In this document: positions 8,945 through 17,008 of the stretch, piece by piece
How positions within the stretch are numbered: the stretch's first letter is position 1
Layout: each line of letters begins with the position of its first letter
Assembly: GCA_023414355.1 (NCBI GenBank)
Contig: JAEZOB010000003.1
Coordinates: forward strand, 62,001 to 126,000
Reading direction: 5' to 3'
DNA from: Bacillota bacterium
GTDB taxonomy: Bacteria; Bacillota; Clostridia; Lachnospirales; Lachnospiraceae
Length of the DNA stretch: 64,000 nucleotides
Notes under the pieces: generated by a model
Database searches by the model: none
Seen by the model: only the letters and a program-made list of their open reading frames with translations
Told to the model about the DNA's origin: nothing
Position numbers and translations under genes: made by a program

Positions 8945-9760
8945 ATGCAAAGAACAAAGCTAGTAAAGTGTATCATTCTGGGCTTGGTTTTTATAGCATT
9001 ATTTTTCTGCGGAGCAGGGCTTGCGGTACTTAAGAATGCAAATGCCTCCAATAATCTAAAAGAAGCCTCCTCTCAGAACTGGGGACTTGGCTTCCCGAGC
9101 GAGGGGCAGCCTCCGGTGGCCAATGCAACAGCAGATGAGATGAAAAAATATGATGCATATTACATAGGAGATACCAGACAAAAGGTGATCTATCTTACCT
9201 TTGATGCGGGGTATGAAAATGGTTATACCCCTACCATCCTGGATGTATTGAAAAAGCACAATGTGCATGTCACCTTCTTTCTGGTAGGTAATTATATTAC
9301 GAAATGTCCCGACCTAGTATGCAGAATGTTGGAGGAGGGACATACGGTAGCCAATCATACCTATTCCCATCCGAATATGAGCTGTATCTCCTCGTTTGAT
9401 GCCTTCCGGGAGGAATTAGAGGCACTGGAGAATGCATATGAAGATGCAACAGGCCGGAAGATGACAAAGTATTATCGACCACCACAGGGACAGTACAGCG
9501 TAGAGAATCTAAAGATGGCAAAGCAGCTGGGATATAAGACCTTTTTCTGGAGTTTGGCTTATGTGGACTGGAACAGAGACAGACAGCCTTCTAGGGAGCA
9601 GGCATATCAAAAGCTTCTGGGAAGAATTCATCCTGGCGCCATTGTCCTTCTGCATAGCACTTCAAGAACAAACAGCGAGATCCTCGATGAACTGTTGACG
9701 AAATGGGAGGAGTTTGGTTATACCTTCGGAGAACTTAAGGATATCGCTGAAAATGAATAA
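8945..9760 (+). CDS. Polysaccharide deacetylase, PdaA-like
   Basis: A 271-residue protein with an N-terminal membrane anchor or signal (residues 8-29) and a NodB-type carbohydrate esterase 4 domain (about 78-262). Catalytic motifs are intact: TFDAGY at 85-90, the metal-binding HTYSHP at 138-143, RPPQG at 178-182, and HPGAIVLLHS near the C-terminus. PdaA-type enzymes remove N-acetyl groups from peptidoglycan muramic acid to make the muramic-delta-lactam of the spore cortex. The TFDAGYENG variant and length fit PdaA better than chitin deacetylases. It is monocistronic, followed by a terminator at 9776. The assignment implies, but does not prove, an endospore former. Confidence 0.85.
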   Translation: MQRTKLVKCIILGLVFIALFFCGAGLAVLKNANASNNLKEASSQNWGLGFPSEGQPPVANATADEMKKYDAYYIGDTRQKVIYLTFDAGYENGYTPTILDVLKKHNVHVTFFLVGNYITKCPDLVCRMLEEGHTVANHTYSHPNMSCISSFDAFREELEALENAYEDATGRKMTKYYRPPQGQYSVENLKMAKQLGYKTFFWSLAYVDWNRDRQPSREQAYQKLLGRIHPGAIVLLHSTSRTNSEILDELLTKWEEFGYTFGELKDIAENE

Positions 9761-9775
9761 TGACCGAAGAAGTAC

Positions 9776-9799
9776 AAAGGGCTGTTGAAACAGCCCTTT
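9776..9799 (+). terminator. Terminator hairpin after the deacetylase gene
   Basis: Perfect 10-bp stem AAAGGGCTGT/ACAGCCCTTT with a TGAA loop, followed by ATACTTTATTT. Confidence 0.75.
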
Positions 9800-9825
9800 A
9801 TACTTTATTTGGGGATTGACAGTGG

Positions 9826-9834
9826 TGGTATAAT
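9826..9834 (+). promoter_or_regulatory. Extended -10 promoter
   Basis: TGGTATAAT (extended -10, TATAAT at 9829-9834) without a good -35 box at the expected distance. It would transcribe the 18-codon ORF and the MBL hydrolase gene. Confidence 0.45.
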
Positions 9835-9850
9835 TTAGAAAAGGAGGATC

Positions 9851-9907
9851 ATGTCAATTGCGACTTTTGACATTCCTTATCAAGCGAATAAGTATACAGA
9901 AGCTTAA
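9851..9907 (+). CDS. Possible 18-codon leader peptide
   Basis: ATG preceded by AAGGAGG (9841-9847, only 3 bases from the ATG), reading MSIATFDIPYQANKYTEA and ending with TAA 26 bp before the MBL hydrolase start. The strong ribosome binding site has no other start codon to serve. No homology is claimed. The peptide has no run of one amino acid that would point to classical attenuation. Confidence 0.35.
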   Translation: MSIATFDIPYQANKYTEA

Positions 9908-9933
9908 ATTATACGATGATTAAGGAGGGTATT

Positions 9934-10584
9934 ATGACACAGATAATGCAAATCCGCTGCGGTATGGTTAACTGTTATCTGGTGACTGACGGTAATCAAT
10001 CTGTCTTAGTGGACACAGGAATAGCGCAATACAGGGAAAAGGTAGCCGAACTTTGTACCAATGCCGATGTAAAATTGATTATTTTGACCCATGGGCATAA
10101 TGATCATATACAAAATGCAATGTATCTGTCGCAAAAATTGAATGCCCCTATTGCAATTCATCAGGCGGATGTAGAGCTGGCGAAGGATAATCAGCTTCAG
10201 CCACTGAAATCTATGGGATTCCTGGGAAGCTTGCTTCGTAGGGTTTCCGAACTTAGCTTTAAAAAATTAAAAATGCAGGATTTTCAATCCGATCTTTACT
10301 TAAAGGATGGAGATTTATTAAATGACTATGGGATCAATGCAAGAATTGTAGCATTGGAGGGACATACGAAGGGATCTATCGGCCTTGATATTGATGAAAA
10401 GTACTTTTTGGCAGGAGATGCCTTAATGAACTTGATTAGGCCAACCCATTCCCGAATATTTCATAATCAGGAAAAGATGCTAGAGAGTGCAGAAAAGATA
10501 TCCCGTTTGGGTGATAGAATAATTTACTTCGGTCACGGTAAGATGGCGCAGAATAGAAGCTGGGTTAAAAATTTAGCAGTCTGA
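9934..10584 (+). CDS. MBL-fold metal hydrolase
   Basis: A 216-residue metallo-beta-lactamase-fold protein with the binuclear metal motif THGHNDH at residues 52-58, a conserved EGHTKGS near 147 and GDAL near 163, and a C-terminal FGHGK. Family members include glyoxalase II-like thioesterases and many uncharacterised hydrolases; nothing here separates these. An ATG at 9916 lies upstream, but the strong AAGGAGGG at 9922-9929 falls inside that reading, so the start at 9934 is chosen. It is probably monocistronic or coupled to the short upstream ORF. Confidence 0.85.
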   Translation: MTQIMQIRCGMVNCYLVTDGNQSVLVDTGIAQYREKVAELCTNADVKLIILTHGHNDHIQNAMYLSQKLNAPIAIHQADVELAKDNQLQPLKSMGFLGSLLRRVSELSFKKLKMQDFQSDLYLKDGDLLNDYGINARIVALEGHTKGSIGLDIDEKYFLAGDALMNLIRPTHSRIFHNQEKMLESAEKISRLGDRIIYFGHGKMAQNRSWVKNLAV

Positions 10585-10592
10585 CCAAACGA

Positions 10593-10631
10593 GTAACCAT
10601 TTATTTCATGGTATTGGAAATAGATGGTTAC
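10593..10631 (+). terminator. Stem-loop after the MBL gene
   Basis: A 15-bp stem (10593-10607 with 10617-10631, one G-U pair) and a 9-base loop. There is no clear T-run, so termination is likely but not certain. Confidence 0.5.
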
Positions 10632-10684
10632 TGATATGTATATAGTGAATAGTAATATTAAATAATATAATAATTAAGTAGTGG

Positions 10685-10739
10685 AAACACTCCTAAGATG
10701 ATGGTAGAATGGAATTAAGCCAAATCGTGAGGAGTGTTT
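10685..10739 (+). promoter_or_regulatory. Inverted repeat hiding the ribosome binding site of the GGDEF gene
   Basis: Perfect 10-bp repeat AAACACTCCT (10685-10694) and AGGAGTGTTT (10730-10739), separated by 35 bases. The right arm contains the GAGGAG ribosome binding site of the gene at 10743, so pairing would close translation. Confidence 0.5.
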
Positions 10740-10742
10740 TGC

Positions 10743-11780
10743 ATGGAAAAGGAAAAATTTGAAAAATATCAGGAATTTACGGAGCAAACAATCTATAAAC
10801 TTTCGCAGCAGGTCATGCTTCTTGAAAAAAAGCTGGACATGTTTACCAATATGCTTGAAATAAGTAAATACATTAACCAATATATCAAAGATCCAAACCT
10901 CTTCCCTCTGATAAATGATATGTTGATCGGAGTTTTTGGTGCGAATCATTCCACCATCTATATCAAAATGAATGACCTATATTATGAAGCGGTAGCTCAT
11001 TCGGTTTCAGACGAAAGCATAGAGGCTGAGAAGCAGCTCATAACGAAATATCACGAAGAAGAATTTGTAATTAACAGTGCTGAACCGATTTTCATGAATA
11101 TTGAAGAGGAAGAAGAGATTCATTCGTGTATCGGAGTCCCTGTTAAGATTGATAACAGGCTGATTGGATTTCTTTTAATTCAGCATAGGGAGATTAATTA
11201 CTTTACCGGTGATCACGTAAAATTCCTTTCACTGATCGGAAATCATATCGGTGTGGCTATTGAGAACAACTTCCTTTATAAACAAATCAGAGAGAGCGCC
11301 AACCATGACGGCTTGACAGATATCTTTAATAAGAGATATTTCTTTGAAACACTGAATCTGATCACAAATTTATCGGAACTGGATTATAGTATTGTCATAG
11401 TCGATTTGGATAATTTCAAATCCATCAATGACCGCTATGGACATCCGATGGGAGATGTAGTACTGAGGACAGTGGCGCAAATCATCAAGAAAGCAACTCG
11501 TCCCAGTGATATCGTTGCCAGATACGGAGGCGATGAGATCATTGCATTTGTTCAAACTTTTACGAATAGGGAAAAGCTTGAGCAGAGAATTGAACGGATC
11601 CGAGAGGAAATTGAACACACAATCATTACCAACGAGGGCATATCAATTTCTACCACAGCCAGCTTTGGCGTATATATCAAACAGGATGAGATTCTATCAC
11701 TGGATGATGTGATCAAGAAGGCGGATGAAATCATGTATCTCAGTAAGCATAGCGGGAAGAATAAAGTGACGATAAGCTAG
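10743..11780 (+). CDS. GAF-GGDEF diguanylate cyclase
   Basis: A 345-residue cytoplasmic signalling protein: a coiled-coil start (about 1-35), a GAF-like sensor (about 45-185), then a GGDEF domain. The domain has the conserved VDLDNFKSINDRYGH, an inhibitory-site RPSD at residues 253-256, and the active-site signature as GGDEI near 262-266 (Phe replaced by Ile, which many active enzymes tolerate). It probably makes cyclic di-GMP with product feedback at the RxxD site. The ATG at 10743 is chosen because GAGGAG lies 8 bases upstream; a GTG at 10734 would overlap that site. The 5' region contains the inverted repeat at 10685-10739. Confidence 0.88.
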   Translation: MEKEKFEKYQEFTEQTIYKLSQQVMLLEKKLDMFTNMLEISKYINQYIKDPNLFPLINDMLIGVFGANHSTIYIKMNDLYYEAVAHSVSDESIEAEKQLITKYHEEEFVINSAEPIFMNIEEEEEIHSCIGVPVKIDNRLIGFLLIQHREINYFTGDHVKFLSLIGNHIGVAIENNFLYKQIRESANHDGLTDIFNKRYFFETLNLITNLSELDYSIVIVDLDNFKSINDRYGHPMGDVVLRTVAQIIKKATRPSDIVARYGGDEIIAFVQTFTNREKLEQRIERIREEIEHTIITNEGISISTTASFGVYIKQDEILSLDDVIKKADEIMYLSKHSGKNKVTIS

Positions 11781-11804
11781 GGAAAGTAGCTTTATCATTC
11801 TTAG

Positions 11805-13613
11805 CTAGCAGATTAACGGTATCATTTCTTCAAGTATTTGAGCGTGTTTTTCAGGATAATGATCTTTGGTATAGACCTGTAGGACGTGATCATATACCTC
11901 CCGGCTTTTTTGATCGTTTCCGGATAAAGCGTATAGTTTGGCCAAAAGTCTGGCTGATCGTGCATATTTTAATGGATAATCCTGAAGAGTAAAGGTATTT
12001 AGGGACTGATTAACTGAAATCAGTCCTTTATTTATATATGCTTCTTCCTTAGTTAATCGAAAGCGAACCGAGTACGTGCGTGCAAGATTTAAAGCAAGTT
12101 CCGCGGAAAGAACATCATAATGCATGCTTTCTGTAATCGTAAGCAGATCCAGAATGGTATCTTCTGCCATGCTAAGAACATGAAGATCTTCTTTGGCATC
12201 GGCTATATCGATCAGCATCTCAGTATAATGAAGATTGATTTTAAGGTTATTCACGGAATGATCCAAGGCTTTGAAATGCTTTTTACATTCCTCAATATGA
12301 TCAGCTGCTTGTTTTAAATACTCCAGCTGACTATGAAAGCTACTTAACAGAATATAGGAGCGAGCCAAATTCTCGTGAGCGATCAGAAACGCTGTTGCAT
12401 CAACCTCTTCCCGGAACACGGTAAGAGAACGTTTAAGATAATAAATCGCTTTTTCACAATTTTCCGCCGTATCAGAGTAGAGAGCTCTAAGAGAATAGGC
12501 TATACCCAGATTAGAGATACATTGTGCATATTGGATCGGATGGTCTTCTACTGTGAATACGTTCAGAGCCTGTTTAGCCATTTGTTCAGCCATATCTGTA
12601 TTGCCAGAAGGATTACAGAGTTCTGAAAGCAGGCAATAGGCACCGGAGCTGTTCAGACAAACTAACGCGCGATAATAATTGGTCGGATCATTGGCATAAT
12701 ATGCAATGGCGCGATCAAAATATGCGATGGAATGATATAAATAATTACGTGAGTTGCGGATATCAGAATAGTAAACATATAAAATACCGTAATTAATTAA
12801 TATTTTGGGGTATTCCTCATGTTTTTCCGGTAGTATACCAAGTGCAATATCAAAGCATTGCATGGCCTTTTTTAAGTTCTGTTCTGCATCCTGAAGATTA
12901 AATAAAAAAGTATAAACGACACCCATATATTTATTCATCAGGGCATATTGATAGAGGTCCTCTGCCTGATAGGAGAGCTCTGAGGCTTTTTTATGGTAGG
13001 AGAGGGAAAGGTTCAAGGCAGAAAGATCATACTGATTGATACCAAACATCCGATAAATTAATCCGAGATCGGAATACATCGTAAGCTGATCCTCATAAAG
13101 TAGCTCTGCAATGACAGGTGAATTCAGCAGCTCTTTATAGATTGCTAGAGCATCCTGAAACAAATTATTTATGAACAGCTGATGCGCCTGACTTATTTTA
13201 ATCGATGGGGTTCTGATGTCATTGCCGGAGGGATAGAATTTTCCGTCCAACTGATGAAAGGAATTGAATTCATAACTTTTTTCAAGAACATAGGTGAGAT
13301 AAGCAAGAGTATCGTCCATCTCTATGATCTGGGCTCTGATCTCTTCTGTAAATAGTTTGTTACTGAAGATTTCATAATTTAATCGAAAAAGGATCCCCTT
13401 GTTTAGATAAAGGTCTCCGATTTTTGTCACTCTATCAAGAATGCAGGTTATCAAAGCTCCTAATACCTCAAACGGAGGCTTGGTATCTGTCTTATATTGT
13501 CTGATACGATAGGCATCACAACCGGGTACCTGCTTAAATACTGTATGATCCATACCGAAGGTATCACAAATCTCTCTGAATATATCGTTGAAAAGATATT
13601 TCCCCGTATTCAT
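11805..13613 (-). CDS. TPR-repeat protein with possible N-terminal regulator domain
   Basis: A 602-residue protein. The first ~130 residues (FREICDTFGMDHTVFKQVPG, then VLGALITCILDRVTKIGD) have no clear match but could be a small helical DNA- or protein-binding module. Residues about 130-600 are a chain of tetratricopeptide-like helical pairs (repeated A/Y/L patterns such as YQYALMNKYMGVVYTFL and CISNLGIAYSLRALY). No signal peptide or membrane helix is present, so it is cytoplasmic. The architecture resembles TPR transcription or quorum regulators, but no peptide-binding motif was recognised. It converges on the GGDEF gene (24 bp apart) and is divergent from the DUF3877-DUF6273 gene, which it may regulate. 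Confidence 0.75.
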   Translation of the reverse strand: MNTGKYLFNDIFREICDTFGMDHTVFKQVPGCDAYRIRQYKTDTKPPFEVLGALITCILDRVTKIGDLYLNKGILFRLNYEIFSNKLFTEEIRAQIIEMDDTLAYLTYVLEKSYEFNSFHQLDGKFYPSGNDIRTPSIKISQAHQLFINNLFQDALAIYKELLNSPVIAELLYEDQLTMYSDLGLIYRMFGINQYDLSALNLSLSYHKKASELSYQAEDLYQYALMNKYMGVVYTFLFNLQDAEQNLKKAMQCFDIALGILPEKHEEYPKILINYGILYVYYSDIRNSRNYLYHSIAYFDRAIAYYANDPTNYYRALVCLNSSGAYCLLSELCNPSGNTDMAEQMAKQALNVFTVEDHPIQYAQCISNLGIAYSLRALYSDTAENCEKAIYYLKRSLTVFREEVDATAFLIAHENLARSYILLSSFHSQLEYLKQAADHIEECKKHFKALDHSVNNLKINLHYTEMLIDIADAKEDLHVLSMAEDTILDLLTITESMHYDVLSAELALNLARTYSVRFRLTKEEAYINKGLISVNQSLNTFTLQDYPLKYARSARLLAKLYALSGNDQKSREVYDHVLQVYTKDHYPEKHAQILEEMIPLIC

Positions 13614-13761
13614 CCCCCCAAATAATCAACGCTTCCTTCTGAATGTCGAAAACCAATCATAATATAAGTGGTAATATCTGTATTTTAAATGAAATTTGTC
13701 ATGATTTCAAGAGTTATCCAAGAATTTAACTATGCTTATTCGATGTTCTTATCAATTGTGA

Positions 13762-13790
13762 TTGATAATATCCCGGCTGTGTTGTAGAAT
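13762..13790 (+). promoter_or_regulatory. Promoter of the DUF3877-DUF6273 gene
   Basis: TTGATA (13762-13767), 17-bp spacer, TAGAAT (13785-13790). The ~95-base leader contains a TCCTAA-C-TTAGGA palindrome (13811-13823) and an AAGGC/GCCTT hairpin just before the ribosome binding site. Confidence 0.55.
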
Positions 13791-13888
13791 CATAGCTGCG
13801 GGGCAGCCTGTCCTAACTTAGGATAGAACGGACTGATCCTGATATACGAAGAAAGGCATGGTCAACTAGCCTTAGAAGGGATACATCT

Positions 13889-15619
13889 ATGAATTACGTA
13901 ATGTTGGAGAAGGTGATCTGTGATACGATTAAGGAGGAGCAGATCAAACTTGGCTATGAGAAGGAAACAATTCGATTATATTATCCGATGAGCTCACTTA
14001 TCCATATTCTGGAGGAGGAGATTACTGATCCTGTTCGGCTTACTGAGATTCTGACGGCATTTGCTGAAGTAGTGGAACCTAGGCTCGGTAAAATAGAAAT
14101 TTCCCATAAGGAGGAACGCTTCTGTATACTAATTCCACCCGATGGAGCGGCTTATGTTCATGAGCATTATCAGGATAATCCATTCTTAATTGCATTGATT
14201 GATACGGTAAGGCAGCATAATTGTACTTTAGAGCAGCTGCTGAAGGTGTTCCATCAATATTCCGAGCAGGTGGAATGTGAAAAAAGTAAAACTGACGAAT
14301 TTGATTATGTAATATATTTTACAGAGAATACGGGGGATGATTACCGTTATTGTTTTAAATTCGAACATGGACATGCAATTTACCATCGTTTTCTAAAACA
14401 GGATTTTCAGAATTTATACATTGTGGAGGCACCGGAACCTGTTGATCCCGAGAAGGAGTTAAATTACAAGCGCTTAACCAATCTGATGAGTGCCATCAAT
14501 TGTATGAGGGTGACCAATGATAAGGTGGAAATGTATAAACAGACAGCGAAGCAGCTGACGGAGCTTGGGGGCTATAAGGATACAGAGGAGTTGGCTGAAG
14601 AATGCAAACAGTTGGCGAAGCAGACGAAAAAGGATATCAAAAAGAAGCTCTATAAAAGAGCACAGAAGAAAAGACAGGAAGCAAAAAAAGCTGAGGATTA
14701 TAAAGCTGCCGCAGAGGAATACAGAAAGATCAGCGGTTATAAGGACGCAGATGCTTTGGCAGCGGAGTGTGACGCGATGAGCAACAAGATAGAGAACAAA
14801 TACGCTGCGAGGAGAGTTTTACGTGCAGCAATTATCCTGCTTTGTGCTGTGATTATTATAGTGGGTGCTAATCTTTCAGTAACAAAATACTATAAGGCAG
14901 GAATATGGAACCGATTGGGTTCCTATGAACGTGCTGCTGGTCAATATAAGAAACTGGGTACCTATAGGGACAGTCTGGATAAGCTTGCCGAAAATGAATA
15001 TGCATATGGCTTGGAATTGGTTGACAAGGGAGCTTATGCGAAGGCTGCCAAAGCCTTTACGGCAGCCGGCACATTCAAAGACAGTCTGGCTCAAGGGGCA
15101 TTGGCTGAAAAGCTTTTGGTAAAGAACAGTAAAGCAGGGGACATTGTTAAACTGAACAATGTAAAGTGGAGAGTGCTTGAAATCACAGAAAGTAAAGCTC
15201 TGTTGATGAAAGAGGATGCGATTCCTCCGATGCCCTATCATACGAAATATGAGCCGATCACCTGGGAGAATAGTTCTCTTAGAAAGTGGTTAAATTCCGA
15301 ATATCTGGATCAGGCATTTACGCAGGAAGAAAGAAAAGGGATTCTACTAAGTAGCATAGTGAACGAAGATAATCCGATTTATAAGACGGATGGAGGGAAT
15401 GATACAGAGGATACGGTTTTCCTGCTGAGCATATCAGAGGCGGTAAAGTATCACGAATTATTTTCTAAGTTCAAGAGCAACAGTTGGCTCAGAACACCGG
15501 GTAACAACCAAAGCAGTGCAGCTTTTCTGTCGGTAGACGGTTCTGCCATGGAATACGGATATGATGTAACAGGTGAAAATATTAAGGTCAGACCTGTGCT
15601 TTGGATGAGTATTGAATAA
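13889..15619 (+). CDS. DUF3877-like, membrane helix, DUF6273 composite protein
   Basis: A 576-residue protein with a mosaic layout. Residues 1-180 match the DUF3877 pattern of Lachnospiraceae. Residues 205-300 are charged helical repeats built around GYKDTEELAEEC and GYKDADALAAEC. One transmembrane helix is at about 311-331. Two more such repeats, LGTYRDSLDKLAE and AGTFKDSLAQGA, follow outside the membrane. Residues about 415-576 are a DUF6273-like domain (WRVLEITESKALLM, SSLRKWLNSEYL, SWLRTPG, VRPVLWM). The same YKD repeat therefore occurs on both sides of the membrane. This suggests a sensor or scaffold linking the cytoplasm to the outside; the function is unknown. Confidence 0.75.
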   Translation: MNYVMLEKVICDTIKEEQIKLGYEKETIRLYYPMSSLIHILEEEITDPVRLTEILTAFAEVVEPRLGKIEISHKEERFCILIPPDGAAYVHEHYQDNPFLIALIDTVRQHNCTLEQLLKVFHQYSEQVECEKSKTDEFDYVIYFTENTGDDYRYCFKFEHGHAIYHRFLKQDFQNLYIVEAPEPVDPEKELNYKRLTNLMSAINCMRVTNDKVEMYKQTAKQLTELGGYKDTEELAEECKQLAKQTKKDIKKKLYKRAQKKRQEAKKAEDYKAAAEEYRKISGYKDADALAAECDAMSNKIENKYAARRVLRAAIILLCAVIIIVGANLSVTKYYKAGIWNRLGSYERAAGQYKKLGTYRDSLDKLAENEYAYGLELVDKGAYAKAAKAFTAAGTFKDSLAQGALAEKLLVKNSKAGDIVKLNNVKWRVLEITESKALLMKEDAIPPMPYHTKYEPITWENSSLRKWLNSEYLDQAFTQEERKGILLSSIVNEDNPIYKTDGGNDTEDTVFLLSISEAVKYHELFSKFKSNSWLRTPGNNQSSAAFLSVDGSAMEYGYDVTGENIKVRPVLWMSIE

Positions 15620-15638
15620 GACAGCCGCATTTGCCACG

Positions 15639-15860
15639 AAAGAGGCTGTTGCAAAATAGTAATCGATTAGAAATTGAACAGACTAACATCCCCTGACACA
15701 CTCGTCCAAAGACACACTGCTCCTTATGTATGCGACAATCGTACATGAAAGTTCGCTTGTCACATACATAAGGAGCAGCATGTCTTCGAAAGAGTGCATG
15801 ACGGGAATGCTAGTCTGTTCGCTTTCTATGCATTACCCATCTTCTTGCAACAGTCTCTTT
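15639..15860. repeat. 222-bp long palindromic element, copy 1
   Basis: Nearly the whole segment folds on itself. The closing stem is AAAGAGGCTGTTGCAA (15639-15654) with 15845-15860; then TAATCGATTAGAAA pairs with TTTCTATGCATTA; then 15676-15693 with 15803-15820; then a 47-bp arm ending in a 19-bp stem (15718-15736 with 15759-15777). The 22-base apical loop contains GTTCGCTT. The copy at 49610-49910 shares this loop and the arm motifs CATCCC, CACACT and AGTGCATG, but has a different stem sequence. No transposase or clear target duplication is seen. Confidence 0.8.
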
Positions 15861-15908
15861 CTGCTTAATAACTATTTTTTGATAATTCTATTTTATTATA
15901 AGAGCATG

Positions 15909-16034
15909 TTTCTTCAATACAGTTACGTTTCAATGCAGTTACGTTTTCAATACAGTTACGTTTTCAATCAGTTACGTTTTTAATGCAATTACGTTTTCAA
16001 TACAATTACATTTCTTCAATACAGTTACGTTTCT
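15909..16034. repeat. Degenerate ~17-bp tandem repeat, about 7 units
   Basis: Units of 16-19 bp with consensus TTTTCAATRCAGTTACG are repeated head to tail between the palindromic element and the end of the yqeY-like gene. Variation is mainly A/G at one position and indels in the T-run. There are no spacers, so it is not a CRISPR array. It does not encode a sensible protein. Confidence 0.8.
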
Positions 16035-16053
16035 GTAGTGAATTGTGGTGATA

Positions 16054-16491
16054 TTAGCTACACAGCTTTCCTACGACCTCGTTGATGACCTTACCGTCTG
16101 CTTTTCCCTTTAAGTCGGCCATGACACTCTTCATGATCATTCCTTTATTTTTGGTGGCAACCAGTTCGGAGTATTTTTCTGAAATGAATTTCTCGACCTC
16201 TTCTGCAGACAACATGGCTGGAGCGTATTCCTTGATAATATCATAGGTTGCCTGGTATGAAGCTTTTAGCTCTGCCCGCTCCGGAGGACAGGTCTCCAGT
16301 TGTTCGTTCACAACCTTCATTTCTTTTAGTATGGCACGGGTTACCAATTCCTCCTGGATATTATCCCTGCAGCCTTCGTCTATGGCGATTTTCTTTATAG
16401 CAGAGATTAAAGAAGATATGGCATCCTTTCGAACTTTATCATGGGCTTTCATAGCAGCTACCATATCCTTTTGCAACTGTTCCATTTGCAT
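16054..16491 (-). CDS. yqeY: GatB/YqeY domain protein
   Basis: A 145-residue single-domain YqeY protein (LQKDMVAAMKAHDKVRKDAI at the start, KGMIMKSVMADLKGKADG near the C-terminus). The domain is related to the tRNA-binding tail domain of the GatB amidotransferase subunit. Stand-alone YqeY is widespread in Firmicutes, but its precise role is not settled. The start at 16491 is chosen because AGGAGGTAGACTT lies directly upstream on the minus strand; an earlier in-frame start would read through that site. It is probably monocistronic. Its 3' side faces the tandem repeat island. Confidence 0.9.
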   Translation of the reverse strand: MQMEQLQKDMVAAMKAHDKVRKDAISSLISAIKKIAIDEGCRDNIQEELVTRAILKEMKVVNEQLETCPPERAELKASYQATYDIIKEYAPAMLSAEEVEKFISEKYSELVATKNKGMIMKSVMADLKGKADGKVINEVVGKLCS

Positions 16492-16540
16492 AAGTCTACC
16501 TCCTAATTTGATGAGTATTTCCACTAGACAGGATATTAGT

Positions 16541-16576
16541 TATTTGCCGGGAGAATTTACTACCTTCCGGCAAATA
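16541..16576. other. Stem-loop between yqeY and the holin-like gene
   Basis: Perfect 10-bp inverted repeat TATTTGCCGG (16541-16550) and CCGGCAAATA (16567-16576). It lies between the end of the envelope operon and the yqeY start, with no T-run on either strand. It may be a weak terminator or a processing site. Confidence 0.4.
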
Positions 16577-16649
16577 AATCTTAAGAAACAGTATATTGCA
16601 TAAGGCATGGATATTCAAGAAAAAAATAGTAAGTCCTATTTATTTACAG

Positions 16650-16997
16650 CTAGCGAGATACCTTCGTTGTATCCTTCAACAGATGCTGGAATAATGAAAT
16701 CATAAAGGCTGCCAAAAGAGAATACCAAAAACCACCCATATGAACACCTGAAACAAAGGCATCTGCCAGCATAATTGTCCAGGCATTGACAATAAAGCTG
16801 AACAGACCGAAGGTCAAGATGTTTAGGGGTAAGGTCAGCAGGAGCAGCAACGGCTTAATCAGCAGATTCATCAGGAAGAGTACCAGACCCAGAATAAGCA
16901 GTGCAGGTGTACTGCTGATGCTGACTGAGCTGAAAATCATAGATAACAGATAGATGGTTGCTATAATGGAGAAATATTTTAATATTAATTTAGTCAT
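16650..16997 (-). CDS. Phage-holin-family (DUF360-type) four-helix membrane protein
   Basis: A 115-residue protein with four hydrophobic segments (about 5-25, 30-48, 52-73, 88-108), matching the PF04020 family that includes Bacillus YvlD. Despite the family name, chromosomal members are not phage lysis genes; YvlD belongs to a cell-envelope-stress (SigW) operon with SHOCT/DUF4097-type proteins. The gene is last in a minus-strand operon with DUF2089 and two SHOCT-like relatives, consistent with that role. The start has AAGGGAGGT upstream. No promoter is seen directly in front of it. Confidence 0.8.
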   Translation of the reverse strand: MTKLILKYFSIIATIYLLSMIFSSVSISSTPALLILGLVLFLMNLLIKPLLLLLTLPLNILTFGLFSFIVNAWTIMLADAFVSGVHMGGFWYSLLAAFMISLFQHLLKDTTKVSR

Positions 16998-17008
16998 GTT
17001 GACCTCCC

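Noticed and set aside
15726..15983. 85-codon ORF on the plus strand inside the palindrome and tandem repeat
   Set aside because: It is made of palindrome arm and 17-bp repeat sequence, has no ribosome binding site, and the repeat units simply recur as VTFQYSY-like peptides.
15909..16034. CRISPR array
   Set aside because: Units are head-to-tail and degenerate, with no unique spacers and no cas genes nearby.
16650..16997. Holin-like gene as evidence of a prophage
   Set aside because: The PF04020 family is mostly chromosomal, and the neighbours are envelope-stress-type genes, not phage genes.
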